A stretch of 64,000 nt of DNA from Streptomyces sp. RerS4 (lineage in GTDB: Bacteria; Actinomycetota; Actinomycetes; Streptomycetales; Streptomycetaceae), in the NCBI RefSeq assembly GCF_023515955.1, contig NZ_CP097322.1, positions 1 through 64,000 of the forward strand, read 5' to 3'. Numbering within the stretch: position 1 is the stretch's first letter; the number at the start of each line of letters is the position of its first letter. Below the pieces are notes generated by a model. That model had not been told where the DNA came from. It did not search any database and worked only from the letters and a program-made list of their open reading frames with translations. A program made the position numbers and the translations under genes. Of this stretch, positions 27,942-38,443 are shown piece after piece.

Positions 27942-30900
27942 GTGCGCGACGAAGACGGCAGCCAGAATCCCGCCCTGACCGAGCTGCGGGAGAGGCTCAA
28001 GGTTCGAATGGCCCACATGCGGCTGAACCAGACGGAGCTTGCCGCGCGTGCCGGGCTGGGGCGTACGACGGTGTCGGAGGCGCTCTCGCCGGCAAAGCCC
28101 GCGCCCTCGCCCGAGACGTTGGCCGCCCTGGCCCGCGCGGTGCAGCTCCCGGTGGATGAGCTGTTGGCATTACGGCGTCGCGCGGTCGAGGATGCCGGGG
28201 GTGGTGTGGGGTCGGCGCCGGGCCGTCCGATCGGTGAGTGGGATCCGCACGACCTGGAGGTCCACCCGGCCGGGCCCGGCGACACCCCCTTCGGGTCCGG
28301 CAGGTCGGTGGCCCGGCCGATGCCCGGGTATGTGCGGCGCCCGCACGACCAGGTGCTGGCGCAGGTCGTGGAGGACGCCGCGGCTGGCCGCAGCGGGGCC
28401 GTAGTGTTGGTGGGGAGTTCGTCGACGGGCAAAACGCGTGCGTGCTGGGAGGCCGTGCAGCCCCTCACGGCGCTCGGATGGCGGCTGTGGCATCCCTTCG
28501 ACCCGACCCGCGCTCAGGACGCCCTTCAGGACCTACCACGCGTCGCGCCGCACACCGTGGTCTGGCTGAACGAGGCCCAGCACTACCTCGGCGACCGTGT
28601 GGCGGGCGAACAGATCGCGGCTGCCGTACACCGGCTGCTGGTCAGTGCGGAACGCGGGCCGATCCTGGTGCTGGGCACGCTCTGGCCCGAGTACGCCAAC
28701 CGGTACACGGTCCTCCCTGAATCGGATGCGGAGGACCGCACAGCCGGGTGCGGGAGCTGCTGGCCGGCCGCACGCTGGCCGTCCCGGACGCCTTCGATGC
28801 TCCGGCTCTGGCAGCCGCGGCCGCTCTCGCCGAGGGCGGGGACCAGCTTGTGGCCGATGCGCTCGGCCGTGCGGGCGCCGACGGACGCATCACCCAGGAC
28901 CTCGCTGGCGCCCCCGAACTCCTCGCGCGCTATCGGCACGCCAGCCCGGCCGCCGCGGCAATGCTGGAAGTGGCGATGGACGCCCGGCGCCTCGGCGTCG
29001 GCCTCCATCTTCCGCAGGCCTTCCTCACCGACGCCGCCACCGACTACCTCAACGACACCGACTACGACCGGCTCACCGACGACTGGGCCGAGCAGGCCTT
29101 TGCCGAACTCGCCGCCCCCGTCCATGGCAAACAGGCCCCCCTGCACCGCACCACCCCCCGCACCCAGCGACGTCCCCCTGCCCCGGCGACATCCCCGGCC
29201 GTTCACGGCCCGGCCTCCACGGCCGCGGGGCCGGTGTTCCGCCTCGCTGACTACCTCGAACAACACGGCCGCACCAGCCGCAGGCACCTCTGCCCGCCCG
29301 CGTCCTTCTGGCACGCCGCCTATACCCACCTCACCGACCTCGACGACCTCGACGACCTCACCCAGGCAGCCCAAAACCGCCACCGCCTGCAATGGGCCCA
29401 CGCCCTCCGCTACCGCGCCGCCGACCACGGCAATACCCATGCCCTGGTTCGCTTGGCAAGGCTACGAGAGGGGAACGGAGACCGGGACGACGCAGAAGCC
29501 CTTTACCGGCAGGCCGCCGAACACGGCAACAGCGAAGGCCTGATCCACCTGGCCATGATGCGGGAGGCTGAGGACCGAGAAGGCGCCGAAGACCTCTACC
29601 GGCAGGCAGCCGACCACGGCGACATGAGCGCCCTGACGCACCTGACCAGGATGCGGGAGGAGGCCGGGGACGAGGTCGGCGCCGAGACCCTGGCCCGGCA
29701 GGCCGCCGAACACGGCGACATGAGCGCCTTGGACCACCTGGCCATGATGCGGGAGGAGGCCGGGGACGAGGAGGGCTCCGATGACCTCTACGGGTCGGCC
29801 CCCGACCACAGCTACGGCGGCGCCCTGGTCCGCCTGGCCCACATGCGGCTGGATGCCTGGGACGAGCACGGCGCCGAAGTCCTCTACCGGCAGGCAGCCG
29901 ACCACGGCAACACCGACGCTCTTTACCACCTGGCCGTGATGCGGGAGGAGGCCGGGGACCGGGAGGGTGCCGAAGCACTGGTGCGGCAAGCCGCCGAACA
30001 CGGCGACATGAGTGCCCTGGACAACTTGGCCATGATGCGGGAGGAGGCCGAGGACCGGGAGGGTGCCGAAGCTGTCTACCGTCTGGCGGCCGATCACGGC
30101 TTCAGCGACGCCTTGGCGCGCCTGGCCATGATGCGGGAGGCTGAGGACCGAGAAGGCGCCGAAGACCTCTACCGGCAGGCAGCCGACCACGGCGACATGA
30201 GCGCCCTGACGCACCTGACCAGGATCCGGGAGGAGGCCGGGGACCGGGAGGACGCCGAAGCTTTGGCCCGGCGAGCCGCCGACCACGGCAACAGCGAAAC
30301 CCTGCGCCACCTGGCCAGGATGCGGGAGGAGGCCGGGGACCGAGAGGGTGCCGAAGCTCTCTACCGTCTGGCGGCCGATCACGGCAACGTCTATGCCTTG
30401 GACCACCTGGCCAGGATGCGGGAGGAGGCCGGGGATCGGGACGGCGCCGAAGCCCTGGCCCGACAGGCGGCCGCCCACGGCGACACCGGCGCCCTGCACG
30501 ACCTGGCCAGGATGCGGGAGGAGGCCGGGGATCGAGAGGCTCTCGAAGCTGTCTACCGTCTGGCGGCCGATCACGGCTTCAGCGGCGCCTTGGACCACCT
30601 GGCCAGGATGCGGGAGGAGGCCGGGGACCGGGACGGCGCCGAAGCCCTGGCCCGACAGGCGGCCGCCCACGGCGACACCGGCGCCCTGCACGACCTGGCC
30701 AGGATGCGGGAGGAGGCCGGGGACCGGGACGGCGCCGAAGCCCTGGCCCGACAGGCGGCCGCCCACGGCGACACCGGCGCCCTGCACGACCTGGCCAGGA
30801 TGCGGGACGAGGCCGGGCATCGGGACAGCGCCAAAATCATCGCCCGAGAGGCTGCCGACCACGGGGCCAACCAATTCGGGTTCAACCGGGCCGCGGAGTC

Positions 30901-30967
30901 GGGAATCCTCACCAGGCTGTGGCCGCATGGCCTGGATCCAGACGGCACTCCCACATCCCCATGGTGA
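27942..30967 (+). pseudogene. HTH / P-loop ATPase / Sel1-repeat protein, frameshifted
   Basis: The protein starts with an XRE helix-turn-helix (LRERLKVRMAHMRLNQTELAARAGL). A P-loop domain follows, with Walker A GSSSTGKT and a Walker B-like VVWLNEAQHYL. After a middle domain come about seventeen Sel1/TPR-type repeats of 35 residues (REGAEALYRQAADHGN and variants). Near 28736 the frame shifts: adding one C to GGACC gives a continuous reading EDPHSRVRELLAGR. The intact product would have about 1008 residues. GTG 27942 follows GGGGG; earlier starts at 27861 and 27903 are possible. The plan resembles STAND-type signalling ATPases, but the role is unknown. Confidence 0.7.
29430..30840 (+). repeat. 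105-bp tandem repeats encoding Sel1 units
   Basis: Units of about 105 bases repeat through this stretch. The last three copies between about 30440 and 30800 are almost identical at DNA level, including GGCGACACCGGCGCCCTGC. Such identity suggests recent expansion by recombination, so the number of repeats probably varies between strains. Confidence 0.85.
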
Positions 30968-31223
30968 GCATCCCTGTTTCGTGTTCCCCCTGAACTCACC
31001 ACCCGGCTCACATCGTCGGCATGGAGTGGTGAGTTTGCCGGGGATAGCGCTGTGACCTGCGGTGGGGAGGTTCTGGGGGCGGTGGTGAGGTGATTGGTGA
31101 GTTCACCGTCCCAAGCGTTGTGGGCCTGTGACATGCGGGGGCTGACGGTGGTGATCCAGGCGGTGAGGTGGTGGCCGTTTCGTGGGGTGCAAGCACGATC
31201 AGCACCTCACGGAAGGCGATCCC

Positions 31224-32282
31224 ATGTCCTCTGTCCCCCGTTCCTCCCGGCGTGAAGCAGCCGAGCCTCCTTCGAAGAATCCGGCCCCTTTGCGGTCGTC
31301 TCGCCCTGAGACCGTCCCGGCGTCCGGCAGTGTCCCCCGCGGCCCTCGACTTGCCCGGATCGGGGTCTGGACGGCGCTGGCGGCCGGACCCCTCGCCCTG
31401 GCCGTCGCGCTCCTCGTGCCGCAGGAGACCACCGCCCAGGCCGCGCCGGCGGCAAAGGCCGACAGCGCCGCCGAGCGCCCCGCGGAACCGGGGGGTGTGG
31501 CTGCGTTGTTCGTGGAGCTGTGGCTGCGTGCGGACGCGGGCACGCCGGACAACGCGGTCGGGGTGGCCCTGCGGTCGATGGCGCCGTCCGTCGAGCTTCC
31601 CAAGCGGGCCCGCGGCGCCGCGGCCCCGGCTGTGCGGGTGGTGCCGGTGAGCGCCGCGAGTTCGGCCGACGGCTGGACGGCCGTGGTGGCGGCCCTGACC
31701 GAATCCGTCCCCGCGCCGGAGCCGTCGGGCTCGGGTGGTGGCGGGGCGGCTGCTTCTCCCGTGGTGCGGTACTTCGCGGTGTCGGGCAGCGGGGGCACGG
31801 GCGGGGCGGCGGTGAGCATCGGGGGGACGCCCGCGGAAGTCGCCGCGCCGGAGCCGGGCCCCTCCGTCGCGTCGCCGTTCACTCATCCCGTTTCGTCCGG
31901 GACGGCGTTGTCGGATTCGGTGGGCGAGGTGCTGCGGGCCTACCTCGCCGGCGGTCAGGGCTCCGGGCTGGAGCGGTACCTGTCTCCCGGCGTGCGGCTG
32001 TCGGCACCGTCGGCGTCGTACGTGCGGGTGGAGGTCCAGGACGTCGTCGCCGACGCGGAGGCCGCCACCACGAAGGGCGTGCCGGTCGACGGGACGCGCG
32101 CCGGGGTGCGGGTGCGGGTGACCGGTGAGGACCGGGCCGGTACGCGGTGGCCGTTGGTGTACCGGCTGGTGGTCACCGCCCGGGCCGGGCGGTGGGAGGT
32201 CAGCGCGATGGACACCGGTGCGACCGCCTCGCGGCCGGCGGCCGGTGCCTCGACGGCTTCGGTGTCGGGCGGTGCCCGATGA
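31224..32282 (+). CDS. TcpC-like conjugal transfer protein
   Basis: The 352-residue protein has one membrane anchor near residues 45-70 (ARIGVWTALAAGPLALAVALLV). An extracytoplasmic part follows, rich in Gly/Ala/Pro, and its C-terminal beta-rich domain (VRVRVTGEDRAGTRWPLVYRLVV) fits the TcpC/VirB8-like fold. It would form part of the conjugation channel. GGAAGG lies before the ATG. It opens the transfer operon; its stop overlaps the next start. The assignment rests on this plan plus the operon context. Confidence 0.65.
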   Translation: MSSVPRSSRREAAEPPSKNPAPLRSSRPETVPASGSVPRGPRLARIGVWTALAAGPLALAVALLVPQETTAQAAPAAKADSAAERPAEPGGVAALFVELWLRADAGTPDNAVGVALRSMAPSVELPKRARGAAAPAVRVVPVSAASSADGWTAVVAALTESVPAPEPSGSGGGGAAASPVVRYFAVSGSGGTGGAAVSIGGTPAEVAAPEPGPSVASPFTHPVSSGTALSDSVGEVLRAYLAGGQGSGLERYLSPGVRLSAPSASYVRVEVQDVVADAEAATTKGVPVDGTRAGVRVRVTGEDRAGTRWPLVYRLVVTARAGRWEVSAMDTGATASRPAAGASTASVSGGAR

Positions 32283-32587
32283 GTGTGACCTTGGCGAGCA
32301 AGTTGGACGACCTGGGCGACGGGTTCTTCGCCACGTTGGGCGGCTGGGCCGACAACAGCCTCAAGCTGATTCTGGTTGTGGTGGTCGTCGTCGCCGTTTC
32401 CCGTCAGTTCTCGATCAAGGCCGGAATCGGTGCGCTCCTCGCGATGGTGCTGGCCTTGGGTATCTACGAGGCGCGTGAGTCCTTCTCGGGCGCGGTCAAG
32501 GACAAGGTCGAGCACCCGCTGAAGAGCGCGCCCGCCCTCGATGGCGGTTCCGCGGCGGTGCACGGCGGTTCTGTGGGTGTGTTGTGA
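32279..32587 (+). CDS. Small membrane protein of conjugation operon (TcpD-like)
   Basis: The 102-residue protein has two hydrophobic segments (LKLILVVVVVVAVSRQF and AGIGALLAMVLALGIY). Size and position match the TcpD-type small membrane component of Gram-positive conjugation systems. Four-base overlaps join it to both neighbours. Confidence 0.55.
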   Translation: MSVTLASKLDDLGDGFFATLGGWADNSLKLILVVVVVVAVSRQFSIKAGIGALLAMVLALGIYEARESFSGAVKDKVEHPLKSAPALDGGSAAVHGGSVGVL

Positions 32588-33111
32588 GCGGCGGGGATCG
32601 GGTGCGGGTCGCCCGGGTCTACACCGCCGCGCGCCGCCACCCGTGGGTGCTGGGCAAGCTCGGGGACTTCCGGCTGCCGTTGGGCCCGTACACGCCGGCG
32701 CAGCTGGTGGTGCTGGGTGGTGGGGCGTTCTTGTTGATCAAGACGTACGCGTGGTGGTCGTGGGCGGGGCCGGTGCCGGTCGCCTTGTGGTTGGGGGCGG
32801 TGTGGGCGGTGCGCGGTGCGCAGATCGCCGGGCAGAGCCCGTTCACGGCGGTGGCCGGGGTGGTTTCGCTGCTGCTGCGGCATCCGGCGGGACGGGTCGA
32901 GGGGCGGGTGGCTCGTGATCGGGCGCCGTCGTATCTGCGGGTCCGGTTCGTGATCGCCCCGCCTGTCCCCGCCGAGGTCGGAGCCGCGGCGCCGGCGCCG
33001 GTTGAGGGCGGGGCCGGTGTGGCGGTGGGAGATGAGGTGCCAGTCGTCGAGGTGGCGGCGGGTTCGGGGTTGGCGCGGCTGGTGGCCGAGAAGGTGGGGA
33101 GGGCGGCGTGA
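32584..33111 (+). CDS. Conjugation membrane protein (TcpE-like)
   Basis: This 175-residue product has two membrane helices near residues 38-75 (TPAQLVVLGGGAFLLIKTYAWW and PVPVALWLGAVWAV). It ends in a soluble tail rich in Pro, Ala and Val. It fits the TcpE family, small inner-membrane parts of the transfer channel encoded just before the VirB4-type ATPase. It overlaps both neighbours by four bases. Confidence 0.65.
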   Translation: MSGGDRVRVARVYTAARRHPWVLGKLGDFRLPLGPYTPAQLVVLGGGAFLLIKTYAWWSWAGPVPVALWLGAVWAVRGAQIAGQSPFTAVAGVVSLLLRHPAGRVEGRVARDRAPSYLRVRFVIAPPVPAEVGAAAPAPVEGGAGVAVGDEVPVVEVAAGSGLARLVAEKVGRAA

Positions 33112-35681
33112 GGAGTCCGTTTCGGCACATTGCCGGGCATGTGGTGTGGTCGACGTCGGGGCGGGTGTGGGCGGTGTGGCGGGTGAGCGCCCTGCCCGGT
33201 GGCTACCTGCCGGCGCCGGTGCACCAGGAGTTGGTGGGGCGGATCACCGCGTGGGTGCGGTCGATGCCCTCGATGGAGCCGCGGCTGCTGGTGGTGGCGG
33301 CGCGCGTCGATGCCGGCGAGGTCGCCGAGCGCATGGTGGAGGGGGTGGACTGGCGCGGTCTGCCGGCGTGGGCCGAGACCTGTGCGGCGACGGTCGACCT
33401 GCTGACCGGGCAGGAGATGCACGAGCGGACCCTGTGGCTGGCCGTTCCCCTGGCGATCAAGGGCGGTTCGGGTGCCGCTTCCCTGGCGGCGTTGCACGCG
33501 GAGCTCTCCGCTGTGCTGGATCTGCCGCCGGTGGCGGTGGCCGAGTCCGAGGTACGGGCGGCTCTCGCCGAGGCGGGGCGGATCGAGACCTCGTTCGGTG
33601 GTGGGCTGGGGATGCGGCCGGCGGCGCCGGCGGAGATCGTCTGGTTGGTTCAGCACGCCCTGCATCGCGGCCTGGAGGAGGAGCCGCTCGTCTCGGACGC
33701 CGAGCACAGCCCGCTGTACGGAAGCCGGGTCCACGACGGGCGGCTGCACTCCCCCTCGTACGCGGACCTGGGGCAGGTACGTCTGGCCGAGGGCGGACAG
33801 GGCGGGCCTGCGGGCGTCGAGGACGAGGTGGTCGGCAAGGAGCGGCGTCCCTGGTGGAAGAGGGCGGCTTCGTCTTCGCCGTTGGGGCGGCGGTGGCTTC
33901 AGGTCGAGTCGCAGGCCGGAACCGGATACCAGGCGCATCTGGTGTTGGCGGAGTTGCCGCCGGCGGTCGCGGTGGGCTCCGCCGACGTGCTGGCGCAGCT
34001 CGAAGGGCTGGCGTTTCCGGTGGATGTGACGGTGGATCTGCGGGTGGTCGCGGCGAAGAAGGCGCGGGCCCAGGTCCAGCGCAAGAAGCGGGAGCTCCTC
34101 GACCAGGCGAACCAGTACGACGTCCAGCCCACCGGGTTGCCGCATTCGCTTCCGGAGGCGGCCGCCGATCTGGTGGAGCAGGACGCGCGGATGGCCCGCA
34201 CCTCGGTCGAGGTCGAGGTGCAGTCCGTGACCGTCCTGACCGTGTGGGGTCCGGACGCGGCCACCTGCGACAGTCGGGCGAGGGAGGTGTCGGCGGCGCT
34301 GTCGGGGGGCGACTACCGGGTGGAGCGCCCCTACGGCCTCCAGGAGGAACTCTTCGCCCTGGGGCTTCCGGGGACGGTGCGGGCCCCGCGCCTGAACCAG
34401 TTCACCCAGCATCAGCTGTCGGAGGACTGGGCCGCGCTGGGGGCCTTCACCCTGTCCGGGGTGGGTGACCCGACGGGCATGATGATCGGCCACGACCTCG
34501 ACTGCGGCACGGTACGCCCCGTCTTGTTGAATGTCGCCGACGCTCCGCAGGTCAACGCCTCCGCCTCCAGCGCGGTGATCGGGGACCTCGGCGCGGGCAA
34601 GAGCGTGATGGAGAAGCTCGTCACGGCCGCCGTCGTCGACCGCGGCGGACGGGCGATCGTCATCGACCGGACCCCGATGCGCGAGTGGGCCTCCTTCGCC
34701 CACACGGCGATGGGTGAGCGCTGCCAGATCATCGACGCCGCCGAGGCCCGGATCTCCATCGACCCGCTGCGCGTGTTCGGCGGGGCGGTCGGCGCGCACT
34801 ACGCCTTGTCCTACCTCACGCTCCAGCTGGGTGTGGGGGCGATGACGGCCGCCGGCTCGGTGCTCCATCACGCGGTCGAGGAAGCCGCCCGTGGGCCCGA
34901 GCCGTCCATGGCCAAGGTGTGTGAGGTCTTGGCCGAACTCGCCGCCTCGGGCACGGGGGCGACGCGGGCGGACGCGGCGGCGACCATGGCCGACCTGCTG
35001 CGGATCGTCGCCACCAATCCGCTGGCGGCGATGGTCTTCGACCCGGGCCTGCCGCCGGTCTCCCTGGACGGTGACCTCGGGGCCGACATGGTCGTGGTGA
35101 CCACCACCGGGCTCACCTTGCCGCCCCGGGAGGCGTTCGCCGACGTCGAGGTTCTGCGCGGCCAGCCCCTGGAGGCCCTGATCGGGAGGGCCGTCCTGTA
35201 CCTGGTGGCGGCCGTCGCCCGGCAGGCCGCCTTCAGCAACCCGTCCCGGTTCTGCCTGGTCGCCCTCGACGAGTCGTACTGGCTGACCTCCTCCGCGGAA
35301 GGCTCCGCGCTGGTCCACGAGATCTTCCACGACGGCCGCAAGCACGGCGCGGGCGCGCTCCTCGGTGCCCACGACGAAGCCGAACTCGGCAAGGACGCCG
35401 GTCTGATCGCCTACCGGTTCCTGGCCCGCACCACCGACCGGGTCCGCGCCGCGAAGGGCCTGCGTTTCCTGGGCCTGGACGGGGACGACGAGAACCTGCT
35501 GCGGCTGGTGACCACCGGCCTGTCCCCGGTCGGGCAGGCCGGCCGGGAGGGCGAGATGCTGCTGCGTGATCCGCGAATGCGGGTCGGCCGCATCAAGATC
35601 GTCGTCCCCCCGGTCCCCCGCATCAAGCAGTCCATCTTCACCACCCCCGGCCGTCCGCACGTCCCCGGGGAAGCGCGATGA
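33108..35681 (+). CDS. VirB4/TcpF-type conjugation ATPase
   Basis: The 857-residue protein is the energy-providing ATPase of a type IV secretion channel. Walker A GDLGAGKSV is near residue 494, and a Walker B-like FCLVALDESYWL is near residue 717. The N-terminal half (VWRVSALPGGYLPAP) resembles the membrane-docking part of VirB4-like proteins. A hexahistidine-free, intact frame runs throughout. GTG overlaps the previous stop, and its own stop overlaps the next gene. Confidence 0.85.
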   Translation: MRSPFRHIAGHVVWSTSGRVWAVWRVSALPGGYLPAPVHQELVGRITAWVRSMPSMEPRLLVVAARVDAGEVAERMVEGVDWRGLPAWAETCAATVDLLTGQEMHERTLWLAVPLAIKGGSGAASLAALHAELSAVLDLPPVAVAESEVRAALAEAGRIETSFGGGLGMRPAAPAEIVWLVQHALHRGLEEEPLVSDAEHSPLYGSRVHDGRLHSPSYADLGQVRLAEGGQGGPAGVEDEVVGKERRPWWKRAASSSPLGRRWLQVESQAGTGYQAHLVLAELPPAVAVGSADVLAQLEGLAFPVDVTVDLRVVAAKKARAQVQRKKRELLDQANQYDVQPTGLPHSLPEAAADLVEQDARMARTSVEVEVQSVTVLTVWGPDAATCDSRAREVSAALSGGDYRVERPYGLQEELFALGLPGTVRAPRLNQFTQHQLSEDWAALGAFTLSGVGDPTGMMIGHDLDCGTVRPVLLNVADAPQVNASASSAVIGDLGAGKSVMEKLVTAAVVDRGGRAIVIDRTPMREWASFAHTAMGERCQIIDAAEARISIDPLRVFGGAVGAHYALSYLTLQLGVGAMTAAGSVLHHAVEEAARGPEPSMAKVCEVLAELAASGTGATRADAAATMADLLRIVATNPLAAMVFDPGLPPVSLDGDLGADMVVVTTTGLTLPPREAFADVEVLRGQPLEALIGRAVLYLVAAVARQAAFSNPSRFCLVALDESYWLTSSAEGSALVHEIFHDGRKHGAGALLGAHDEAELGKDAGLIAYRFLARTTDRVRAAKGLRFLGLDGDDENLLRLVTTGLSPVGQAGREGEMLLRDPRMRVGRIKIVVPPVPRIKQSIFTTPGRPHVPGEAR

Positions 35682-38443
35682 TCCGATCCTTTCGCCTCGA
35701 CCGCGGGACGCTGCGCGCGGCCGGCTTCGTCGCCCTGCTGACGGTCGTGTTCGTGGTCACGAACACGAGCGTCGCGGCGGCTGCCGAGACCACCGCCGTC
35801 GGCGAAGGGCTCCTGGGCCCCCTGGACGCTCTGACCCGCGAGGGCGCCCCGCTCAGCGGCTACCGCCTCGAATCCGTGGTCGGCGATCCCGGCGGGATCC
35901 CGGCGGTCGACATGGTCGAAAGCGGCATCGCCACCGCACAGAACGGCGGTGTGCCCGACTTCGACATCATCGAGCACACCCAGCGCCTGGTCATGTCCGG
36001 CCTGTTCACCCTGATCCGGCTGCTGGTCGGCCTGTGCTGCTGGCTGATCGGCTTCACCTTCCGCTTCCCGCTGCTGACCTGGCTCATCGACCCCGCGCAG
36101 CGTCTCGCCGACGCCTACCAGCGCCACGTCGTCACCCCGCTCGGCCTCGAAGGCCTCCTGCTGGCCTGGGCGTTCGTCTTCGGCCTGGTCCTCTTCGTCC
36201 GGGGCAAGGTCGGCAAGGGCCTGGGCGAGATCGCCCTGACGCTGCTCATCGCAGCGCTGGCCGCGAGCGCGTTCGTCCGCCCGGACTACCTGCTGGGCAA
36301 GGACGGCTTCCTCGACCAGACCCACCAGGCCGCCGTTGAGGTCGCCTCCATCACCACCGACTCCTACTTCGGCACCCCCGCCCGCGGCGGCCGGCCCTGC
36401 GACAGCGCGGTCGGCCCCGCCCACGAAGCGTGTGTCAACGAGAAGGCGGACGCGAAGGCGGTGACCGGCCCCATCCAGGCGGCGCTCACCGACGCGCTGG
36501 TCGTCAAGCCTTACATGCTCCTTCAGTACGGGCGGGTCCTGGACCCCAAGAACCCGGGCGACGCCGCCGCCTACAAAGCACACCTCACCTGGGTCAAAAG
36601 CGCCCTGCCCAAAGCCTCGACACCCCAGCCGGGTACGGAAGGTTCGGGCGGTAAGGCCAACCCGTGCGAGGGCACGTTCGGGCCGGTCAAGGACGCGTGC
36701 GAGGACCGCATCCGGGGCAACCCCGATTGCAAGCTGCTGTTCGGATCCGCGAAGGAGCGCTGCGAGGAGCAGCGGGAGGCCTCCAAGACCGATCCGTGCG
36801 GGCTGCTGACCGGTACGTCGAAGACCGCCTGCCGCGAGCAATACCCGTGCGCGTCGATGCCGGACAAGGCACGCACCTTCTGCGAGAACGGCAACGGCCC
36901 CCGCACAGAGGAAGGGGGGAACGCGTTCGCGACCCTCCTCAAAGACCTGGACGGTGCCGGCCCGGTCGGCAAGGCCTGCGCCGCCTACGCGAAGGCGCCC
37001 AGCTGGGATCGGGTGTGGTCGGCCGTCGCCCTGCTGATCGCGGTGGCCGTCGTCACCCTGATGATCGTGTCGATGGCGGTGGTGATGCTCGGCGCCCAGG
37101 GCGCCGACGCCGCGACCGCCGCCGCGGGCCCCGTGGTGTGGGTGTGGGCGATGCTGCCCGGGCCCTCCCGGATGGTGCTGTGGCGGTGGTGGGGTGTCTT
37201 CGTGGTCTCCGCGCTGGTCTCCTTCATGGCGGCCATGTGCCTGCCGCTGTTCGGGATCGCCGTCGACGCCCTGCTGACCGGGGATGGCCCCGATCTGATG
37301 GTGGAACGGCTCCTGCTGGTCGACGCGCTCGCCGTCGCGTTCCTGGTCATGCACCGCCGGGTGCTCGCGGCCGCCGCCTCGTTCGGTACGAAGATGGCCG
37401 ACCGGATGCGGTTCGCGACGATCGGCGGAAGCCACCTGCGGGGCGACAACTCCGAATTCGGCGCAGCCCTGGCCCTCAACGGACCCCACGCGGCCGGCGG
37501 CGCGGGCGGCTCGGCGGCGCATGGCCTCTTCGGGGCGCGTCTGCGCTCCTTGGGCTCGCTGGCCGCCCTGAGTGACGGATCGGGCATGCCGATGTCGCCG
37601 GGCCGGCTCCTGGGCGACGCCCTGGCCGAAGGCAAGCGCGGCCTCGCCCCGATCGCTCTGGCCCTGCGCGGCGCGCACAGCGCTCTGGTCGGCCCCAAGC
37701 CCGGCACCCACCCCGCCGCCCGGCTCTTGGCCGGTGCGGCCGGCACACCGAACACCCCGCGCCCCACGCCCGGTGAGGAGGAGATGGTGGTCGACCGGTG
37801 GACGGGGGAGATCCTCCACGATCCGGCGACCGACCGGCCCCTGCTGGGTTCACGGCTGCACGCGCGGGCCTCGCGGCTGCGCGGCTACCGCGTCGCCTCC
37901 CGCACCGCACGGCTGGCCTACGGCTCGACCCTGGGCCTGCCCCGCAACCTCGCCCACGCCCGCACCAATGCCTCGCAGTTCACGGACGACGCCCGCACCC
38001 AGCTGCGGGTCGCAGCCCACCAGGTCCGCGAGGACTCGGGCCGCTGGATGGCCGGAGTGGATCACGCCGGGCAGCGCATCGCCACCTCCTGGCAGGTCCA
38101 CGACCCGATCGGAGCCGTCCGCGACACCACCGTCGCCGCCGTCATCGCCGCCGGCCCCCTCACCACGCGAACGTCCCCCTCCCCCACGGCCCGGACCGTG
38201 GTGTCGGCCCCGCTCTCCACCGGACGCCCCACCCCACCACGAAGCACCGCAGGACCGGCCACCGGCACAGGCGCCTCGACGGCGCCCGCCGCGTCGCGGC
38301 GGGCGTCGAGCAGCCCAGCCGGCGACGGCGCCTCCGGGTCCGACACCGGTGGGCGGGCCGATGCGAACGCGGCACGCCTGCGGGCGATCTTCGAGTCGCA
38401 TGTCGCCGAGCGCCGCCGCCGTGAAGAAGGTGACCGCTCGTGA
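35678..38443 (+). CDS. VirB6/TcpH-like polytopic channel protein
   Basis: The 921-residue protein starts with a signal-like helix (FVALLTVVFVVTNTSVAAAA). It has several membrane helices around residues 105-215 and 445-560 (LFTLIRLLVGLCCWLIGF, IAVAVVTLMIVSMAVVML). Between them is a cysteine-rich outer segment with many CxxxxxxxC spacings (DSAVGPAHEACVNEK, CKLLFGSAKERCEEQ), which may form disulfides. A long soluble C-terminal tail follows. This fits the pore-forming protein of the conjugation machine. Confidence 0.72.
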   Translation: MIRSFRLDRGTLRAAGFVALLTVVFVVTNTSVAAAAETTAVGEGLLGPLDALTREGAPLSGYRLESVVGDPGGIPAVDMVESGIATAQNGGVPDFDIIEHTQRLVMSGLFTLIRLLVGLCCWLIGFTFRFPLLTWLIDPAQRLADAYQRHVVTPLGLEGLLLAWAFVFGLVLFVRGKVGKGLGEIALTLLIAALAASAFVRPDYLLGKDGFLDQTHQAAVEVASITTDSYFGTPARGGRPCDSAVGPAHEACVNEKADAKAVTGPIQAALTDALVVKPYMLLQYGRVLDPKNPGDAAAYKAHLTWVKSALPKASTPQPGTEGSGGKANPCEGTFGPVKDACEDRIRGNPDCKLLFGSAKERCEEQREASKTDPCGLLTGTSKTACREQYPCASMPDKARTFCENGNGPRTEEGGNAFATLLKDLDGAGPVGKACAAYAKAPSWDRVWSAVALLIAVAVVTLMIVSMAVVMLGAQGADAATAAAGPVVWVWAMLPGPSRMVLWRWWGVFVVSALVSFMAAMCLPLFGIAVDALLTGDGPDLMVERLLLVDALAVAFLVMHRRVLAAAASFGTKMADRMRFATIGGSHLRGDNSEFGAALALNGPHAAGGAGGSAAHGLFGARLRSLGSLAALSDGSGMPMSPGRLLGDALAEGKRGLAPIALALRGAHSALVGPKPGTHPAARLLAGAAGTPNTPRPTPGEEEMVVDRWTGEILHDPATDRPLLGSRLHARASRLRGYRVASRTARLAYGSTLGLPRNLAHARTNASQFTDDARTQLRVAAHQVREDSGRWMAGVDHAGQRIATSWQVHDPIGAVRDTTVAAVIAAGPLTTRTSPSPTARTVVSAPLSTGRPTPPRSTAGPATGTGASTAPAASRRASSSPAGDGASGSDTGGRADANAARLRAIFESHVAERRRREEGDRS

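Noticed and set aside
32619..35660. Thousand-codon minus-strand frame opposite the conjugation genes
   Set aside because: Low-complexity Arg/Gly/Pro composition and overlap with conserved VirB4-like motifs mark it as a shadow.
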